A DNA stretch of 64,000 nt from Caulobacter sp. S45 (GCF_009765965.1 NZ_LMUL01000002.1:1-64000); one strand, 5' to 3'. Counted from the first letter of the stretch, positions 1-8,580 are shown. Numbers and translations: made by a program. The notes: generated by a model not told the origin, from the letters alone.

Positions 1-652
1 GGTGCTGCAGGAATTCCAGCGACTGGTTGCGCAAGTCAGCGCCAGTCTGGATGCCCAGCCTGTGCATCTTGGCCGCCGTCACCGGCCCGACGCCGTAGAA
101 CTTGGTGACCGGCAGCGCTTCGACGAACGCCGGCCCCATTTCGGGCGGGACCACATACTGGCCATTGGGCTTGCGAAAATCCGAGGCCAGCTTCGCGATG
201 AACTTGCAATAGGAGATGCCGGCCGAAGCCGTCAGGCCGGTCTCCTCCAGAATGCGCGCCCGGATTACTTTGGCAGTCGCCGAGGCTGTCGCGATGCCGC
301 GGAGGTTCTCGGTGACGTCAAGATAGGCCTCATCGAGCGACAGTGGCTCGATCAGCGGCGTGTAGTCGGCGAAGATCTCGTGGATCTGGCGTGAGACCGC
401 CTTGTAGACGTCGAACCGTGGCGGTCTGAAAATGAGGTCCGGGCACTTCTTTACCGCCGTCACCGAGGGCAACGCCGAGCGCACCCCGAACTGACGCGCC
501 TCGTAGCTCGCCGCCGCCACGACCCCGCGCCGCTCGGGGTAGCCGACCGCGACCGGCTTTCCCTTCAGGCTCGGATCGTCGCGCTGTTCCACCGACGCAT
601 AGAAGGCGTCCATGTCGACGTGGATGATCTTGCGGACTGGCGCCTCGGTCAT
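1..652 (-). CDS. dinB: DNA polymerase IV (Y-family), C-terminus cut by window edge
   Basis: Error-prone translesion polymerase. The reading frame is open from an ATG at 652 to the window edge, giving 217 residues of a protein usually near 350-400. The N-terminal palm has HVDMDAFY at residues 11-18 and the catalytic SLDEAY at 105-110, which supply the metal-binding acidic residues. A helix-hairpin-helix (GVGPVTAAKMHRLGI) lies at 187-201. The little-finger domain is beyond the window. No correct LexA box was found upstream: two GAAC words are present but spaced by 8 and not 7. It adds to the error-prone polymerases of the imuAB-dnaE2 cluster further along. Confidence 0.95.
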   Translation of the reverse strand, partial: MTEAPVRKIIHVDMDAFYASVEQRDDPSLKGKPVAVGYPERRGVVAAASYEARQFGVRSALPSVTAVKKCPDLIFRPPRFDVYKAVSRQIHEIFADYTPLIEPLSLDEAYLDVTENLRGIATASATAKVIRARILEETGLTASAGISYCKFIAKLASDFRKPNGQYVVPPEMGPAFVEALPVTKFYGVGPVTAAKMHRLGIQTGADLRNQSLEFLQH

Positions 653-745
653 GACGACCAGAACTAGCACAAGAACAAAGGCGAAACATCTGGCTCGCGC
701 GATAGCCGATCTGGCGTTGACGATTCGGTAGCCTACAACGGGCCA

Positions 746-931
746 ATGATCGCCACCCACCCCGCCGAGACCGCGCCCAAAGACGGCCGTGTGATCCGCG
801 GCTGGTTCAGGTTCGAAGGCGGCGCCCAGTTGATCGCCGTCAGCTGGGATCGCGAATGATCAGTGTGGGTCGATCTGAACGGCGAGCCGCTGTCCAAAGC
901 CGCTACGCTCAAGAATTGGGGCGACGACTAG
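746..931 (+). pseudogene. Small conserved-looking protein broken by in-frame TGA
   Basis: An ATG at 746 opens a 37-codon frame that ends at TGA 857-859. The same frame continues without a break for 23 more codons to TAG 929-931, and the continuation (VWVDLNGEPL, ending LKNWGDD) reads like the natural C-terminus of the same small protein. A single CGA or CAA to TGA change would explain it. The frame is divergent from dinB and its last bases overlap the 3' end of the next gene. Function unknown. Selenocysteine is an unlikely alternative because no SECIS-like hairpin is obvious after the TGA. Confidence 0.5.
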
Positions 932-2211
932 CGCGGCCGGGCAATGCTCAGCCTCAAAACCTTCGGCGTCTTGGGTAGTCTGCTCGGCGCAAGGCCCTGC
1001 AAGAACGCCTGTCGATCATCTGGTAGCCCGGCAGCCGACCGGACAAGCGCGTCGGCGACCTGCCGGGCCAAGCGCCGCGCCGCGACGCGCGCGGCCCCGC
1101 TAATCGCTTCCATCGACCGACCGTGGACATACTCGCTGCGCAAATTGAACAGCTCGCCGTAGGTCGCGGCGGCCGCGGAGTCCTGAAGCAATGCACTCAC
1201 CCGCGCGCTTAGAACTTTCTCCCTCGAGATGTCGGCGCGCAGGCCCAGGCTGGCCTCAAGCGCGGTCAGGTGGCCGATGAACTCGTCGATACCCTCGCCC
1301 AGGAACGCAGAGACGAGAAAATGCACAACCGGGGTCGAGAACAGATCCGACGCCAAAGCATGCTCGACGGCGCGCCAGCGCTCGTCACTGACCACGCCGT
1401 CGAGGCTGCCGATCGGCGGCTGGAAGCGGTAGGCCGCCGGGCGCTCGTACTCCACGCCCTCCGCAGTCCCATCATCGTGGAACTGCGTGTCCCAGGTCAG
1501 GCTGTCGGCCGACGCCAAGGCGGCTGGCCGGACAAAAAGATCATCTTCCACCGTGTAGACCCAGGGGATCCGGAAGGCCCGCCAGTCGAAGTCGGCATGG
1601 TCGACCAGATCCTCCCAAGGGGCGAGCAGCAGCGCGAAAATCGCCTGCTCGACCGCCAGTGGGAACCGGCGCTTATGGGGCTCGATCCGCGCGAAGTCCT
1701 GCGTCATGTCGAAGAAGAGCGGAAAAGCGCGGCGGCCAGGCTCGTGTTCGATCGCGACGCGCTCTCGAACAACAAGCCAGCGAAACTCAGTGAAGCGCGG
1801 ATCGACCGCCGCCGCGCCGGGGCCGATCGGCGCCAGCACCTCCTGCAGCGCCTCCATGGACAGGCAGGTGACGCTGTTGGGACCAAAGCGGAGGTCGGGG
1901 AGCTCGTCGGCGGTGTCCAGGGGGCAAAGGTGGACCCGCTCGATGTGGGTCGCCTGGAAGGCGTCTTCCAACCGCGTCGCCGCCCTCGCGACGTCCGCGG
2001 GCTGCGCGCCAGGCCGACGGCCGACACCCAGTCGGTCGAGGGCGGCGCTGAGAGCGAAGTTAAGACCGTCCTTGGCGCCAACCCCTGGGAAGCGGACCTG
2101 GACGTATTCCCTCAACGCCACGAAGTCTGGTTCGGAAAAGGCGGTCGCGCGCTGCGCCGGGTGGCTAGCTAGCACCTCAAGTAGCCTGACGAGGCCCGGC
2201 GACGCGCTCAT
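928..2211 (-). CDS. HEPN-domain protein (ApeA-like C-terminus)
   Basis: A 427-residue protein of unknown function. Near the C-terminus is an RX4H motif (RSEYVH, residues 358-363) inside a helical region, the signature of HEPN domains and close to the ApeA-HEPN type used as RNases in defence and toxin systems. The N-terminal 340 residues are not recognised. Its start overlaps the stop of the upstream GIY-YIG gene by 4 bp (ATGA), so the two are translationally coupled. It is the last gene of a four-gene block with xthA, a 113-residue protein and the GIY-YIG gene. The HEPN call rests on one motif and its position. Confidence 0.6.
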   Translation of the reverse strand: MSASPGLVRLLEVLASHPAQRATAFSEPDFVALREYVQVRFPGVGAKDGLNFALSAALDRLGVGRRPGAQPADVARAATRLEDAFQATHIERVHLCPLDTADELPDLRFGPNSVTCLSMEALQEVLAPIGPGAAAVDPRFTEFRWLVVRERVAIEHEPGRRAFPLFFDMTQDFARIEPHKRRFPLAVEQAIFALLLAPWEDLVDHADFDWRAFRIPWVYTVEDDLFVRPAALASADSLTWDTQFHDDGTAEGVEYERPAAYRFQPPIGSLDGVVSDERWRAVEHALASDLFSTPVVHFLVSAFLGEGIDEFIGHLTALEASLGLRADISREKVLSARVSALLQDSAAAATYGELFNLRSEYVHGRSMEAISGAARVAARRLARQVADALVRSAAGLPDDRQAFLQGLAPSRLPKTPKVLRLSIARPR

Positions 2212-2837
2212 CGCGCTCGCCGGGGCCCGCCACTGTCTCCAATAACCGGCAGCGCATCGGCGGACCGCATGGCGGACGCCCGCGCGGCCTGGACGACGGA
2301 TGTGTGCGCCAGACAGGGATTGTCACGGATGTTGAGCGGCAGTGGCAGACCCGAGGCCAAAATCTCCCGCTCCAGACGCCAGGGGTCGGCGACCGGCCGC
2401 CAGGCTACGCGGCAATGGTCAGCCATCCAGGCGTCGAGGCGCTGCTCGCCGGGATTGGTCAGGGTGTAGCGATCCCCGCTCCCGACGCGGCGCAGGGCGA
2501 TACCGAGCTCGTCAGCCAGAAGACAGCCCAGCGTTTTGCGCAGTGTCGACCCGGCGGCGTTGCCGGCGAAGTGCGTGCGCAGCCTCTGGCGTAGGGTCGA
2601 ACGCGACGGCGCCCGGCCGTTCGTCGGCGGCTCCTTGGGCGAAATACCCACGTAGAGCAGCGTCCAGCCGTCGACGATGTAGCAGCCACTGGCATCGATG
2701 CCGACGGGGACGGGGGAAAAGAACCAGGCGTAGACCCCCGCAACTGTCGGCGCTGGGCAGGGCCGCGCGACAAGGTCCTCCCGAGACCAGGTCTCGGACA
2801 GTGCAACGCGGGGAAAGGGATCGGATGTTTGAGCCAC
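2208..2837 (-). CDS. GIY-YIG nuclease family protein
   Basis: A 209-residue stand-alone nuclease, GTG start at 2837. The GIY-YIG fold is seen as GVYAW (residues 34-38), LYVGIS (61-66), the catalytic-type arginines in RQRLRTHF (83-90), a late glutamate in LEREIL (155-160) and an asparagine in LPLNIRDNP (166-174). A 9-bp gap separates it from the 113-residue gene before it, and it overlaps the HEPN gene after it by 4 bp. Together with xthA this makes an operon carrying two nucleases and a probable RNase. A DNA repair or phage-defence role is inference; a lone repair nuclease is the alternative. Confidence 0.7.
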   Translation of the reverse strand: MAQTSDPFPRVALSETWSREDLVARPCPAPTVAGVYAWFFSPVPVGIDASGCYIVDGWTLLYVGISPKEPPTNGRAPSRSTLRQRLRTHFAGNAAGSTLRKTLGCLLADELGIALRRVGSGDRYTLTNPGEQRLDAWMADHCRVAWRPVADPWRLEREILASGLPLPLNIRDNPCLAHTSVVQAARASAMRSADALPVIGDSGGPRRAR

Positions 2838-2846
2838 GCCGGTTCA

Positions 2847-3188
2847 CTAGCCGGGCGGACGGGGCAGGTCGAGGCTGGCCAGCCAGCCTGCATAGATCGT
2901 GGTCCTGGCCATGTGGCGGTTGAGATCCGGCGATCCGTCCGTCCACCAGACCGGGCCGCGTTCGCCGAGGGCGATCTTGGTGTTGTCGACCTCGGCTCGA
3001 GCCTTTGCCTCGGCCTCGCGATCTTCCCGCGTCAACGCATCGCGGACCGCCCGACGCGCCGCCATCAAACGGTGTACGAGCGCCGAGCGATTGTCCTCCT
3101 CCAGCGCAGGATTGCTCCGACGCCAAAGGCGCCCGCGAACGACAAAATACCGACCATCCGGCGTCACGGGATGCCCCTCCCCCCTCAC
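2847..3188 (-). CDS. Conserved hypothetical protein, 113 aa, coupled to xthA
   Basis: Small soluble protein with no signal peptide or membrane segment. A basic N-terminal strand region (GRYFVVRGRLWRRSNP) is followed by a charged helix (residues about 35-70, MAARRAVRDALTRE) and a C-terminal stretch with PVWW and DLNRHMA. The pattern reminds me of small alphaproteobacterial proteins of unknown function. Its ATG overlaps the xthA stop by 4 bp, so it is translated together with exonuclease III. No function is proposed. Confidence 0.7.
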   Translation of the reverse strand: MRGEGHPVTPDGRYFVVRGRLWRRSNPALEEDNRSALVHRLMAARRAVRDALTREDREAEAKARAEVDNTKIALGERGPVWWTDGSPDLNRHMARTTIYAGWLASLDLPRPPG

Positions 3189-3958
3189 CGGTCAAGCTCA
3201 ATCCACGCCGGGGCGTGGTCACTGGCGCCATCTACGCCGCGAACCGCGCGATCGACGCCGGCACCGACCAGTTGCTTAGCGAGGTTCGGGGATAGCAGCA
3301 GGTGATCGAGACGCAGTCCTTTGTCGTTCGGCCAACGGTTCCGGAGATAGGCCCAAAAGGTCCAGAGTGGCCCCTGGGGATGGATGGCGCGTAGGCTATC
3401 GGTCCAGCCCTGCCCCAACAGTCTCTGGAAGGCTTCACGCGCCTCCGGGTCGACCAAGGCGTCGCCGGCCCACTTGTTGGGCTGATAGATGTCGGCCTCG
3501 GTCGGAACGACATTGTAGTCGCCGGCCAGCACGACCGGCGCGCCCGTCTCCAGCAGGGCCGCGGTATGGAGGAGCAGCCGCTCCATCCAGGCCATCTTGT
3601 AGTCAAACTTCGGACCCGGGTTCGGATTGCCATTGGGCAGGTAGATCGAGGCGACGAGGACTCCGTTCACGGCCGCCTCGAGATAGCGCGCCTGGCTGTC
3701 GGCGGGATCGCCCGGCAGTCGGGTGCGGGTCACGATCGGATCGGTGTCGCGCGCTAAGATGGCGACCCCGTTCCATGTCTTTTGCCCGACCCAGGCGGCG
3801 CCGTAGCCGGCCGCCTCGATCTCAGCGAGCGGGAAGGCCAGCTCTTCGGACTTCAGCTCCTGCAGGCAGACGACGTCGGGCTGCGCCGCCCCCAGCCAGG
3901 CCAGCAGGTTGTTGAGCCTGCGATTGACGTTGTTGATGTTGAATGTTGCGAACTTCAC
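3185..3958 (-). CDS. xthA: Exodeoxyribonuclease III
   Basis: AP endonuclease and 3'-5' exonuclease of base excision repair. I chose the GTG at 3958, which gives MKFATFNINNVNRR, the usual start of the family, and 257 residues, the normal length. An upstream ATG at 3982 would add eight residues (MRVLSRRP) not typical of the family. Motifs seen are LQELK with the metal-binding Glu34, AGDYNVVPTEADIY, the DSLR segment and the C-terminal LRLDHLLLSP and SDHAP catalytic Asp-His. It is the first gene of the block that continues with the 113-residue protein, the GIY-YIG nuclease and the HEPN protein. Confidence 0.93.
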   Translation of the reverse strand: MKFATFNINNVNRRLNNLLAWLGAAQPDVVCLQELKSEELAFPLAEIEAAGYGAAWVGQKTWNGVAILARDTDPIVTRTRLPGDPADSQARYLEAAVNGVLVASIYLPNGNPNPGPKFDYKMAWMERLLLHTAALLETGAPVVLAGDYNVVPTEADIYQPNKWAGDALVDPEAREAFQRLLGQGWTDSLRAIHPQGPLWTFWAYLRNRWPNDKGLRLDHLLLSPNLAKQLVGAGVDRAVRGVDGASDHAPAWIELDR

Positions 3959-4098
3959 GGGGCGCCGGCTCAGCACGCGCAATGAACGCGAGTATTCAGA
4001 ACCTTCACAAGCTGTCCTCGTTCCCGCCCAGCTTTACGGTTGATTGCGTCGGGAGACTGACGAGATAGTCCGTCTTCGCCGCTCAGAGGTCCACTTCG

Positions 4099-4689
4099 AT
4101 GTCAGATGCAAAACCTGAACCCGACCTCGGAGCGGCGGACCCGCAGCCTGGTGCAGACCCAGAGCCTGCACCCGCTGGAGCACCACCCGCCGCGCCCGCC
4201 GCCGCGCCGCCTCAGCCGGCTCCGGCCGAGCCACTCCCGCCGTTGCAGCGCCACTGGAACAACTTCATCGGCCTGATCAAAGATTTCGGCGAAATCGCAA
4301 AGTTTGTCGCCCTGCTCCTCGCCATCGCGGGCTTCGTTGGATTGTATTTCCCGACGGCGCGCACCTGGTTCGAGATGCACACGGACCCGGGCGCCTGGTA
4401 CTACATCGGCGCCATCAAGGGTGGGACCTTCGGGAGCGAACCCTTCCAGCACCCCGCCTGGAGCGGCGGCTCCGCCCCCGAGGCCGCATTGGATCAGCTT
4501 CCGGGCACCACCATGGTGACGCTTGGGAGCGGCCTTCACATCGGTCGGCAGGGTGCAGGGGGCGCTCAGCCCATTCGCACCAACTACGCCGGCGGCGTGT
4601 GCCTTCGGGTGACTGAGCTTAAGCGGACGCACGATGGGCAAAAGCCGGACGCGTATATCTGGGCGAGAGCCGTCAAGATTACCTGCTAG
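4099..4689 (+). CDS. Single-pass membrane protein with Pro/Ala-rich cytoplasmic tail
   Basis: A 196-residue protein in three parts: a disordered Pro/Ala/Glu-rich N-terminus (about 1-50), one hydrophobic helix (FVALLLAIAGFVGLYFP, about residues 72-88) and a roughly 100-residue C-terminal domain with several short strands that looks like an SH3-like fold. The orientation, with the C-terminal domain outside, is inferred. It lies 62 bp upstream of the HEPN/Toprim gene on the same strand, so the two probably form a unit. No family recognised. Confidence 0.75.
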   Translation: MSDAKPEPDLGAADPQPGADPEPAPAGAPPAAPAAAPPQPAPAEPLPPLQRHWNNFIGLIKDFGEIAKFVALLLAIAGFVGLYFPTARTWFEMHTDPGAWYYIGAIKGGTFGSEPFQHPAWSGGSAPEAALDQLPGTTMVTLGSGLHIGRQGAGGAQPIRTNYAGGVCLRVTELKRTHDGQKPDAYIWARAVKITC

Positions 4690-4751
4690 TTCAACCTAGC
4701 GGGGGCGACGCAGCGATTCAGCTGCCGCTGCACTGAGATTACGCGACGCCT

Positions 4752-6035
4752 ATGGGAAGCTACTGCGCCATCCAATTTGACGACATGGAGATCGTCACAG
4801 CGAAGTCCTACGTGCCGGACGACTTTGCCGCGCTTTTTCAGGAAGGCGACCGTGACCAGGCTCGCCGACTCAGCGATGAATCCGACGAGGAGGCGTGCGC
4901 GAGCTTCCGGTACAAGGCTTCCCGCGAGACGATCCTGCGCCGTCTCGCCCTTCTCGGCGCGACGCGCGAGGCCGCCATCGAATCCTTCGAAACGTGGCTC
5001 AAGGATCTCCGGGAGACGTGGGGCAGCTATGCTGAGGACGGGTGGGGCCAGGGTGTCTCCGCCGCCGCCCAAGCGCTTTCGCTAGCCGAATGGAGCCGCC
5101 GGGTCCCCGAGGTCCTGGCGACCCGGTATCTGCACGACGCCACAGAGCGTGAACCCGTCGATGAAATCGACCGGCACATGCGCGAGCTGCAGGACGACTG
5201 GTTATCGTTCGACGCCTATGGATCGCTGTTTTCGCTGCGGGCCATGCTCGACGCTTGCGTGGATGTGCAGTGGGTCACGCTCGACATGACGGACGTGGTT
5301 GAGGCCGGTTACTACGAGACGGAAAGTCCTCTCGAGGCTGAAGCGAGGCGAAGCGTCTTTGCCTCTTACAACCCCCTCACGCCCACCCTCATCCTCGCCG
5401 AAGGCAGTACCGATATCATGGTGTTGCGCTCAACTTTGCCTGTGCTGCATCCTGAACTGGTCGACTATTTCTCGTTCTTCAATCACGCCGAACTCTCCGT
5501 CGACGGGGGCGCGGCCTATCTGGTCAAATTCCTGAAAGCGTTCGCCGCAGCGAACATCACCAACCGGATGATCGCGATCTTCGACAACGACGCGGCCGGC
5601 ATTCAGGCCTTCCGGCAAGCCTCCGCATTAGCCTTGCCACCCAACATCATTGTGACGCGCTTGCCTGACTGCTCGACCGCGAAGCGTTACCCCACGGTAG
5701 GGCCGCAGGGCCGCCACGAAATGGACGTCAACGGCCTCGCTGCGGGAATCGAGCTTTACCTCGGCCTCGAGGCCCTGGCCGTCGATGGTGCTCTCCGGCC
5801 AGTCCGATGGACCGGATATGTCGCCGGTGCCGACACCTACCAGGGCGAGGTCGAAGGGAAGGCCGAGGTCATGAAAGCCTTCGTCGCCGCCTTGGCCAAG
5901 GCTGTTGATCGGGACGACGCGCGGACCAAGTTCGCCGACCTGGTCGGTGTTTGGGACCACCTCATCGATTTGGTTGAAAGCGCGGCTGAAGCGTCCTCGC
6001 TGCGGGCCTGGACACGGCTGCAGCGTGAGTTTTGA
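4752..6035 (+). CDS. HEPN/Toprim-associated domain protein
   Basis: A 427-residue protein whose N-terminus (MGSYCAIQFDDMEI) matches what I remember of the HEPN/Toprim N-terminal domain family. A helical region with YKASRETIL follows (about 54-63). A TOPRIM domain begins near residue 211: TLILAEGSTD carries the conserved Glu217, and AIFDNDAAG gives the DxD pair Asp278 and Asp280. TOPRIM with HEPN is a combination found in predicted conflict systems. It forms a likely two-gene unit with the membrane protein upstream. The nuclease activity and its trigger are unknown. Confidence 0.75.
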   Translation: MGSYCAIQFDDMEIVTAKSYVPDDFAALFQEGDRDQARRLSDESDEEACASFRYKASRETILRRLALLGATREAAIESFETWLKDLRETWGSYAEDGWGQGVSAAAQALSLAEWSRRVPEVLATRYLHDATEREPVDEIDRHMRELQDDWLSFDAYGSLFSLRAMLDACVDVQWVTLDMTDVVEAGYYETESPLEAEARRSVFASYNPLTPTLILAEGSTDIMVLRSTLPVLHPELVDYFSFFNHAELSVDGGAAYLVKFLKAFAAANITNRMIAIFDNDAAGIQAFRQASALALPPNIIVTRLPDCSTAKRYPTVGPQGRHEMDVNGLAAGIELYLGLEALAVDGALRPVRWTGYVAGADTYQGEVEGKAEVMKAFVAALAKAVDRDDARTKFADLVGVWDHLIDLVESAAEASSLRAWTRLQREF

Positions 6036-6101
6036 CCGGCGGCAACGGCGAGCAGGCCGCGTTCGCCCTGTAGCGGGCCTGCGCCCGTCCGATCGGAGCC
6101 G

Positions 6102-6284
6102 TTAGTGGCGGTGATGGTCGCCGCGGTCGCCCTGGCCAGGCCCAGCGTCGTGCTTGGCCTTGTGACGAGCGTCGTCGGAGAGTGATTTTCCTTCGTCGAC
6201 CTCGCTCTTGAACTGGCCTTGGTCGTCACGGCGCACGTAGCGTTTGTCGCCGGGGTTGGGCTCGATCTCTTCGCGCTTGGACAT
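6102..6284 (-). CDS. Small charged conserved protein, 60 aa
   Basis: A 60-residue hydrophilic protein beginning MSKREEIEPNPGDKRYVRRD and ending in a Gly/His-rich tail. I recognise the pattern of a short, widely spread alphaproteobacterial protein of unknown function (start MSKREEI, then GDKRYVRRD and GKSLSDD). A strong ribosome binding site, AAAGGAG, lies 7 bases upstream of the ATG on the minus strand. It stands alone between the HEPN/Toprim gene and the next hypothetical gene. Confidence 0.75.
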   Translation of the reverse strand: MSKREEIEPNPGDKRYVRRDDQGQFKSEVDEGKSLSDDARHKAKHDAGPGQGDRGDHHRH

Positions 6285-6322
6285 GACAGATGCTCCTTTG
6301 GTCTGGAGAATCCGGGCGTGGC

Positions 6323-7261
6323 CTAGGAGTTCCCAGCCAATGGGTCAGCGGGCGCAAACTTGAAATCCACCGATTGCCAGCCCGCAACGTCATAGGCTGG
6401 CGTGTAGATCTCGCCGACCTTCCACATCGGCGCCTCGACGAAGGTGTAGTTGGCGATGAGCAATGCGCCGTCACCCAACGCGCGCTCGAGGCCGAACTGC
6501 GCCACCGCCATCACCACGCTGGCCAGCACAGCTTCAATTGCACTGCGCAGCGTGGCCCGAGCGAACCGGCCATCGCGGTCATGTTTGGTGTCGTTGTAGG
6601 CCTGATACCACGGCAAATCCTGGCTAGGCTTGTCGCTGGCGCCCCAGGTCCGAAACGGGGCGATGGGCTCGAGCCACGGGAACGCGGCAATGGAGATCGC
6701 GTAGTCAGTCAGCCGCATGGGTCGGCAGAGCTTGACGTAGTCGGCCGTGTTTGGCCGGTCGGGCTTCAGGCCGTTGGCCTGTAAAATCCCGCGCCAGTGC
6801 GCTTCGACTTCGGTGCAGGCGAGTATCAGCAGGTTGCGAATATCATGACCGTAGACGTCCAGGTTCGCACCCTCGGGATGCACCGTCTGGCAAAGCTCCT
6901 CTAGCGTTCGGGTGAGGACCGACAATTGACCCCGGATTTTGGCGATCGCGATCCGGTCCTCGTCCTCGCCAGGACAGAAGCCGACCTCGCCAAGCATGTC
7001 GGGCGCGCTAGGGCGCGCCATCCTCGGGTGATACTGGCCCGGAGCGAGGTCCAACTTTTGGAATGTCGCGTTCGGCCCCTCCCGGAACCAGGCGCATTTC
7101 TCACCGATGAAGTCCCACAGGTCGACCCCGTCCGGCGCTGTGAAGTGATACATGCCGCCGCGCCCGGGCGTAGTGTCGATCCGGACACAGTCTCGGTCCG
7201 TGAACTCCCAAGTTCCGATCCGACCATTCAGGTGATCGAGCTGGACGTAGTGTTCCACCAT
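6323..7261 (-). CDS. Hypothetical protein with a NDTKHDR motif, possibly HEPN-like
   Basis: A protein of about 312 residues, not assigned to a family. I chose the ATG at 7261 (MVEHYVQLDHLNGRIGTW), preceded by a weak AAGGCG; the frame also allows an ATG at 7306. In the second half WYQAYNDTKHDRDG resembles the N-x-x-KH-x-R core seen in several HEPN-type and abortive-infection-like proteins, preceded by a helical segment (DIRNLLILACTEVEAHWRGIL). No membrane helices. It is transcribed away from the SRAP gene. Confidence 0.6.
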   Translation of the reverse strand: MVEHYVQLDHLNGRIGTWEFTDRDCVRIDTTPGRGGMYHFTAPDGVDLWDFIGEKCAWFREGPNATFQKLDLAPGQYHPRMARPSAPDMLGEVGFCPGEDEDRIAIAKIRGQLSVLTRTLEELCQTVHPEGANLDVYGHDIRNLLILACTEVEAHWRGILQANGLKPDRPNTADYVKLCRPMRLTDYAISIAAFPWLEPIAPFRTWGASDKPSQDLPWYQAYNDTKHDRDGRFARATLRSAIEAVLASVVMAVAQFGLERALGDGALLIANYTFVEAPMWKVGEIYTPAYDVAGWQSVDFKFAPADPLAGNS

Positions 7262-7328
7262 GGTCGCCTTTGACTTTCTCCCGCCGTAATCTTTCAATGA
7301 ACCCAAGCGATCATGGAGGCGAGCGCGC

Positions 7329-8090
7329 GTGTGTAATCTCTACGCCATGATGCGCGCCCGAGCCGAGGCGGCCACCGCAGCCGGCGCTATGCGCGACAAG
7401 AACAACAATCAACCGCCAAGCCCAGGCGTCTACCCGGACTACCCAGCCCCCGTCGTCCTTGTCGGAGAAGACGGTCAGAGGGAGATGCGCGACCTGCGCT
7501 GGGGAATGCCCAGCTCGAAGAAGGCGCTGATGGATGCAGCAACCAAGCGCGCCGACGGCCTTCGCAAGAAGGGCACCGAGTTCGAGTTCGCCGAGCTGCT
7601 GAAGATGGAGCCCGACAAAGGCACCACCAACGTCCGTAACACCACCAGCCCCACGACCGGCCGGACGAATGCCCATTGGGCGCCCTGGCTCGGCGCCGCC
7701 AACCGCTGCCTGGTGCCCTTCACCAGCTTCAGCGAGCCGGACCAGGACTTCGAGCAGACCCGCAAACCGATCTGGTTCGCTTTGGCCGAAGATCAGCCGC
7801 TCGCCTTCTTCGCCGGAATCTGGACACCCCATGCCTGCGTCCGGATGAAGAGCAAGGGCTGGGAGGAGATCGAGGCCTACGGCTTCTTGACCACGGACGC
7901 GGCCGAACCGGTCAAGACCTATCACCGCAAGGCCATGCCGGTGATCCTCACCACAGCCAAGGACCGCGACCTGTGGCTGAGCGGCGCGCCCTGGGACGAG
8001 GTCAAGCACCTGCAGCGGCCGATGGAGGACGGCGCCCTGGTGATCGTGCCGGCGCCGCCAAAGAGGGAGCCGGAGGGCCTGCTCCTTTAG
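7329..8090 (+). CDS. SOS response-associated peptidase family protein (SRAP/HMCES-like)
   Basis: Protects abasic sites in single-stranded DNA by forming a thiazolidine crosslink through its N-terminal cysteine. The GTG start at 7329 gives MCNLY, so Cys2 becomes the N-terminal residue after Met removal, as required by the chemistry. Other family residues are the Asn in NVRNTTS (101-107), Glu136 in FTSFSEPD and His199 in TYHRKAMPVI. Length 253 fits. No LexA box is visible directly upstream. It sits with dinB, xthA and the imu/dnaE2 cluster in the DNA-damage part of the plasmid. Confidence 0.92.
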   Translation: MCNLYAMMRARAEAATAAGAMRDKNNNQPPSPGVYPDYPAPVVLVGEDGQREMRDLRWGMPSSKKALMDAATKRADGLRKKGTEFEFAELLKMEPDKGTTNVRNTTSPTTGRTNAHWAPWLGAANRCLVPFTSFSEPDQDFEQTRKPIWFALAEDQPLAFFAGIWTPHACVRMKSKGWEEIEAYGFLTTDAAEPVKTYHRKAMPVILTTAKDRDLWLSGAPWDEVKHLQRPMEDGALVIVPAPPKREPEGLLL

Positions 8091-8097
8091 CCAGACC

Positions 8098-8493
8098 TCA
8101 GAAGGGCAGCTCGGCGGCGAGAAGCGCCTCCGGCTCGGGCTTGATGGCGCTCGGCTTCACCGCCCACGGAAACAGCACCATGTCGTGCGAACCGCAGCCC
8201 GCCGGCTCGCCGCAGACGAGCTTCGGCAGCAGGTCGATCAGTTTCAGGTGGCGATAGGCGCCGAAGCGCTCGGCGATGGCCTCGGGCTTCATCTCGATGG
8301 TCCGCGGGCAGTCGCGGCAGCAAATCCCCAGCGACCAGCCGTTATCGAGCAAGGTCCCGATCGTGTCGGCGCCGATCATCCAAGGCCTGAAGCTGCGGAT
8401 TTCCTTTTCCGGTCGCCGCTTCAGCTGCGTCGGTCGGCCGGCCGGAATGGTCTCCGTCTCGCGGATATCCGTATTCTGCACAGCCAAGCCCAT
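8098..8493 (-). CDS. Cys-rich hypothetical protein, 131 aa
   Basis: A 131-residue protein from the ATG at 8491-8493. Two cysteine groups, ICCRDC (about 57-62) and VCGEPAGCGSHD (about 93-104), suggest a small zinc-binding fold. Between them lies an ARF-like helix-rich stretch with RHLKLIDLLPKL. It runs convergent to the SRAP gene with an 7-bp gap. Longer in-frame starts exist up to 9060, but they would overlap the opposite gene at 8581 for hundreds of bases, so I rejected them. Function unknown. Confidence 0.6.
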   Translation of the reverse strand: MGLAVQNTDIRETETIPAGRPTQLKRRPEKEIRSFRPWMIGADTIGTLLDNGWSLGICCRDCPRTIEMKPEAIAERFGAYRHLKLIDLLPKLVCGEPAGCGSHDMVLFPWAVKPSAIKPEPEALLAAELPF

Positions 8494-8580
8494 GCGATGC
8501 TCTTTAATCTCCTCGGCCGAGGCCGGAACAAACGATGAACCCGAATATAGTCCACGCCGTCCCAGAGTCCACCGCCACGC

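Noticed and set aside
661-676. Two GAAC words before dinB as a LexA box
   Set aside because: Spacing is 8 and not 7 bases, so it does not fit GAAC-N7-GAAC.
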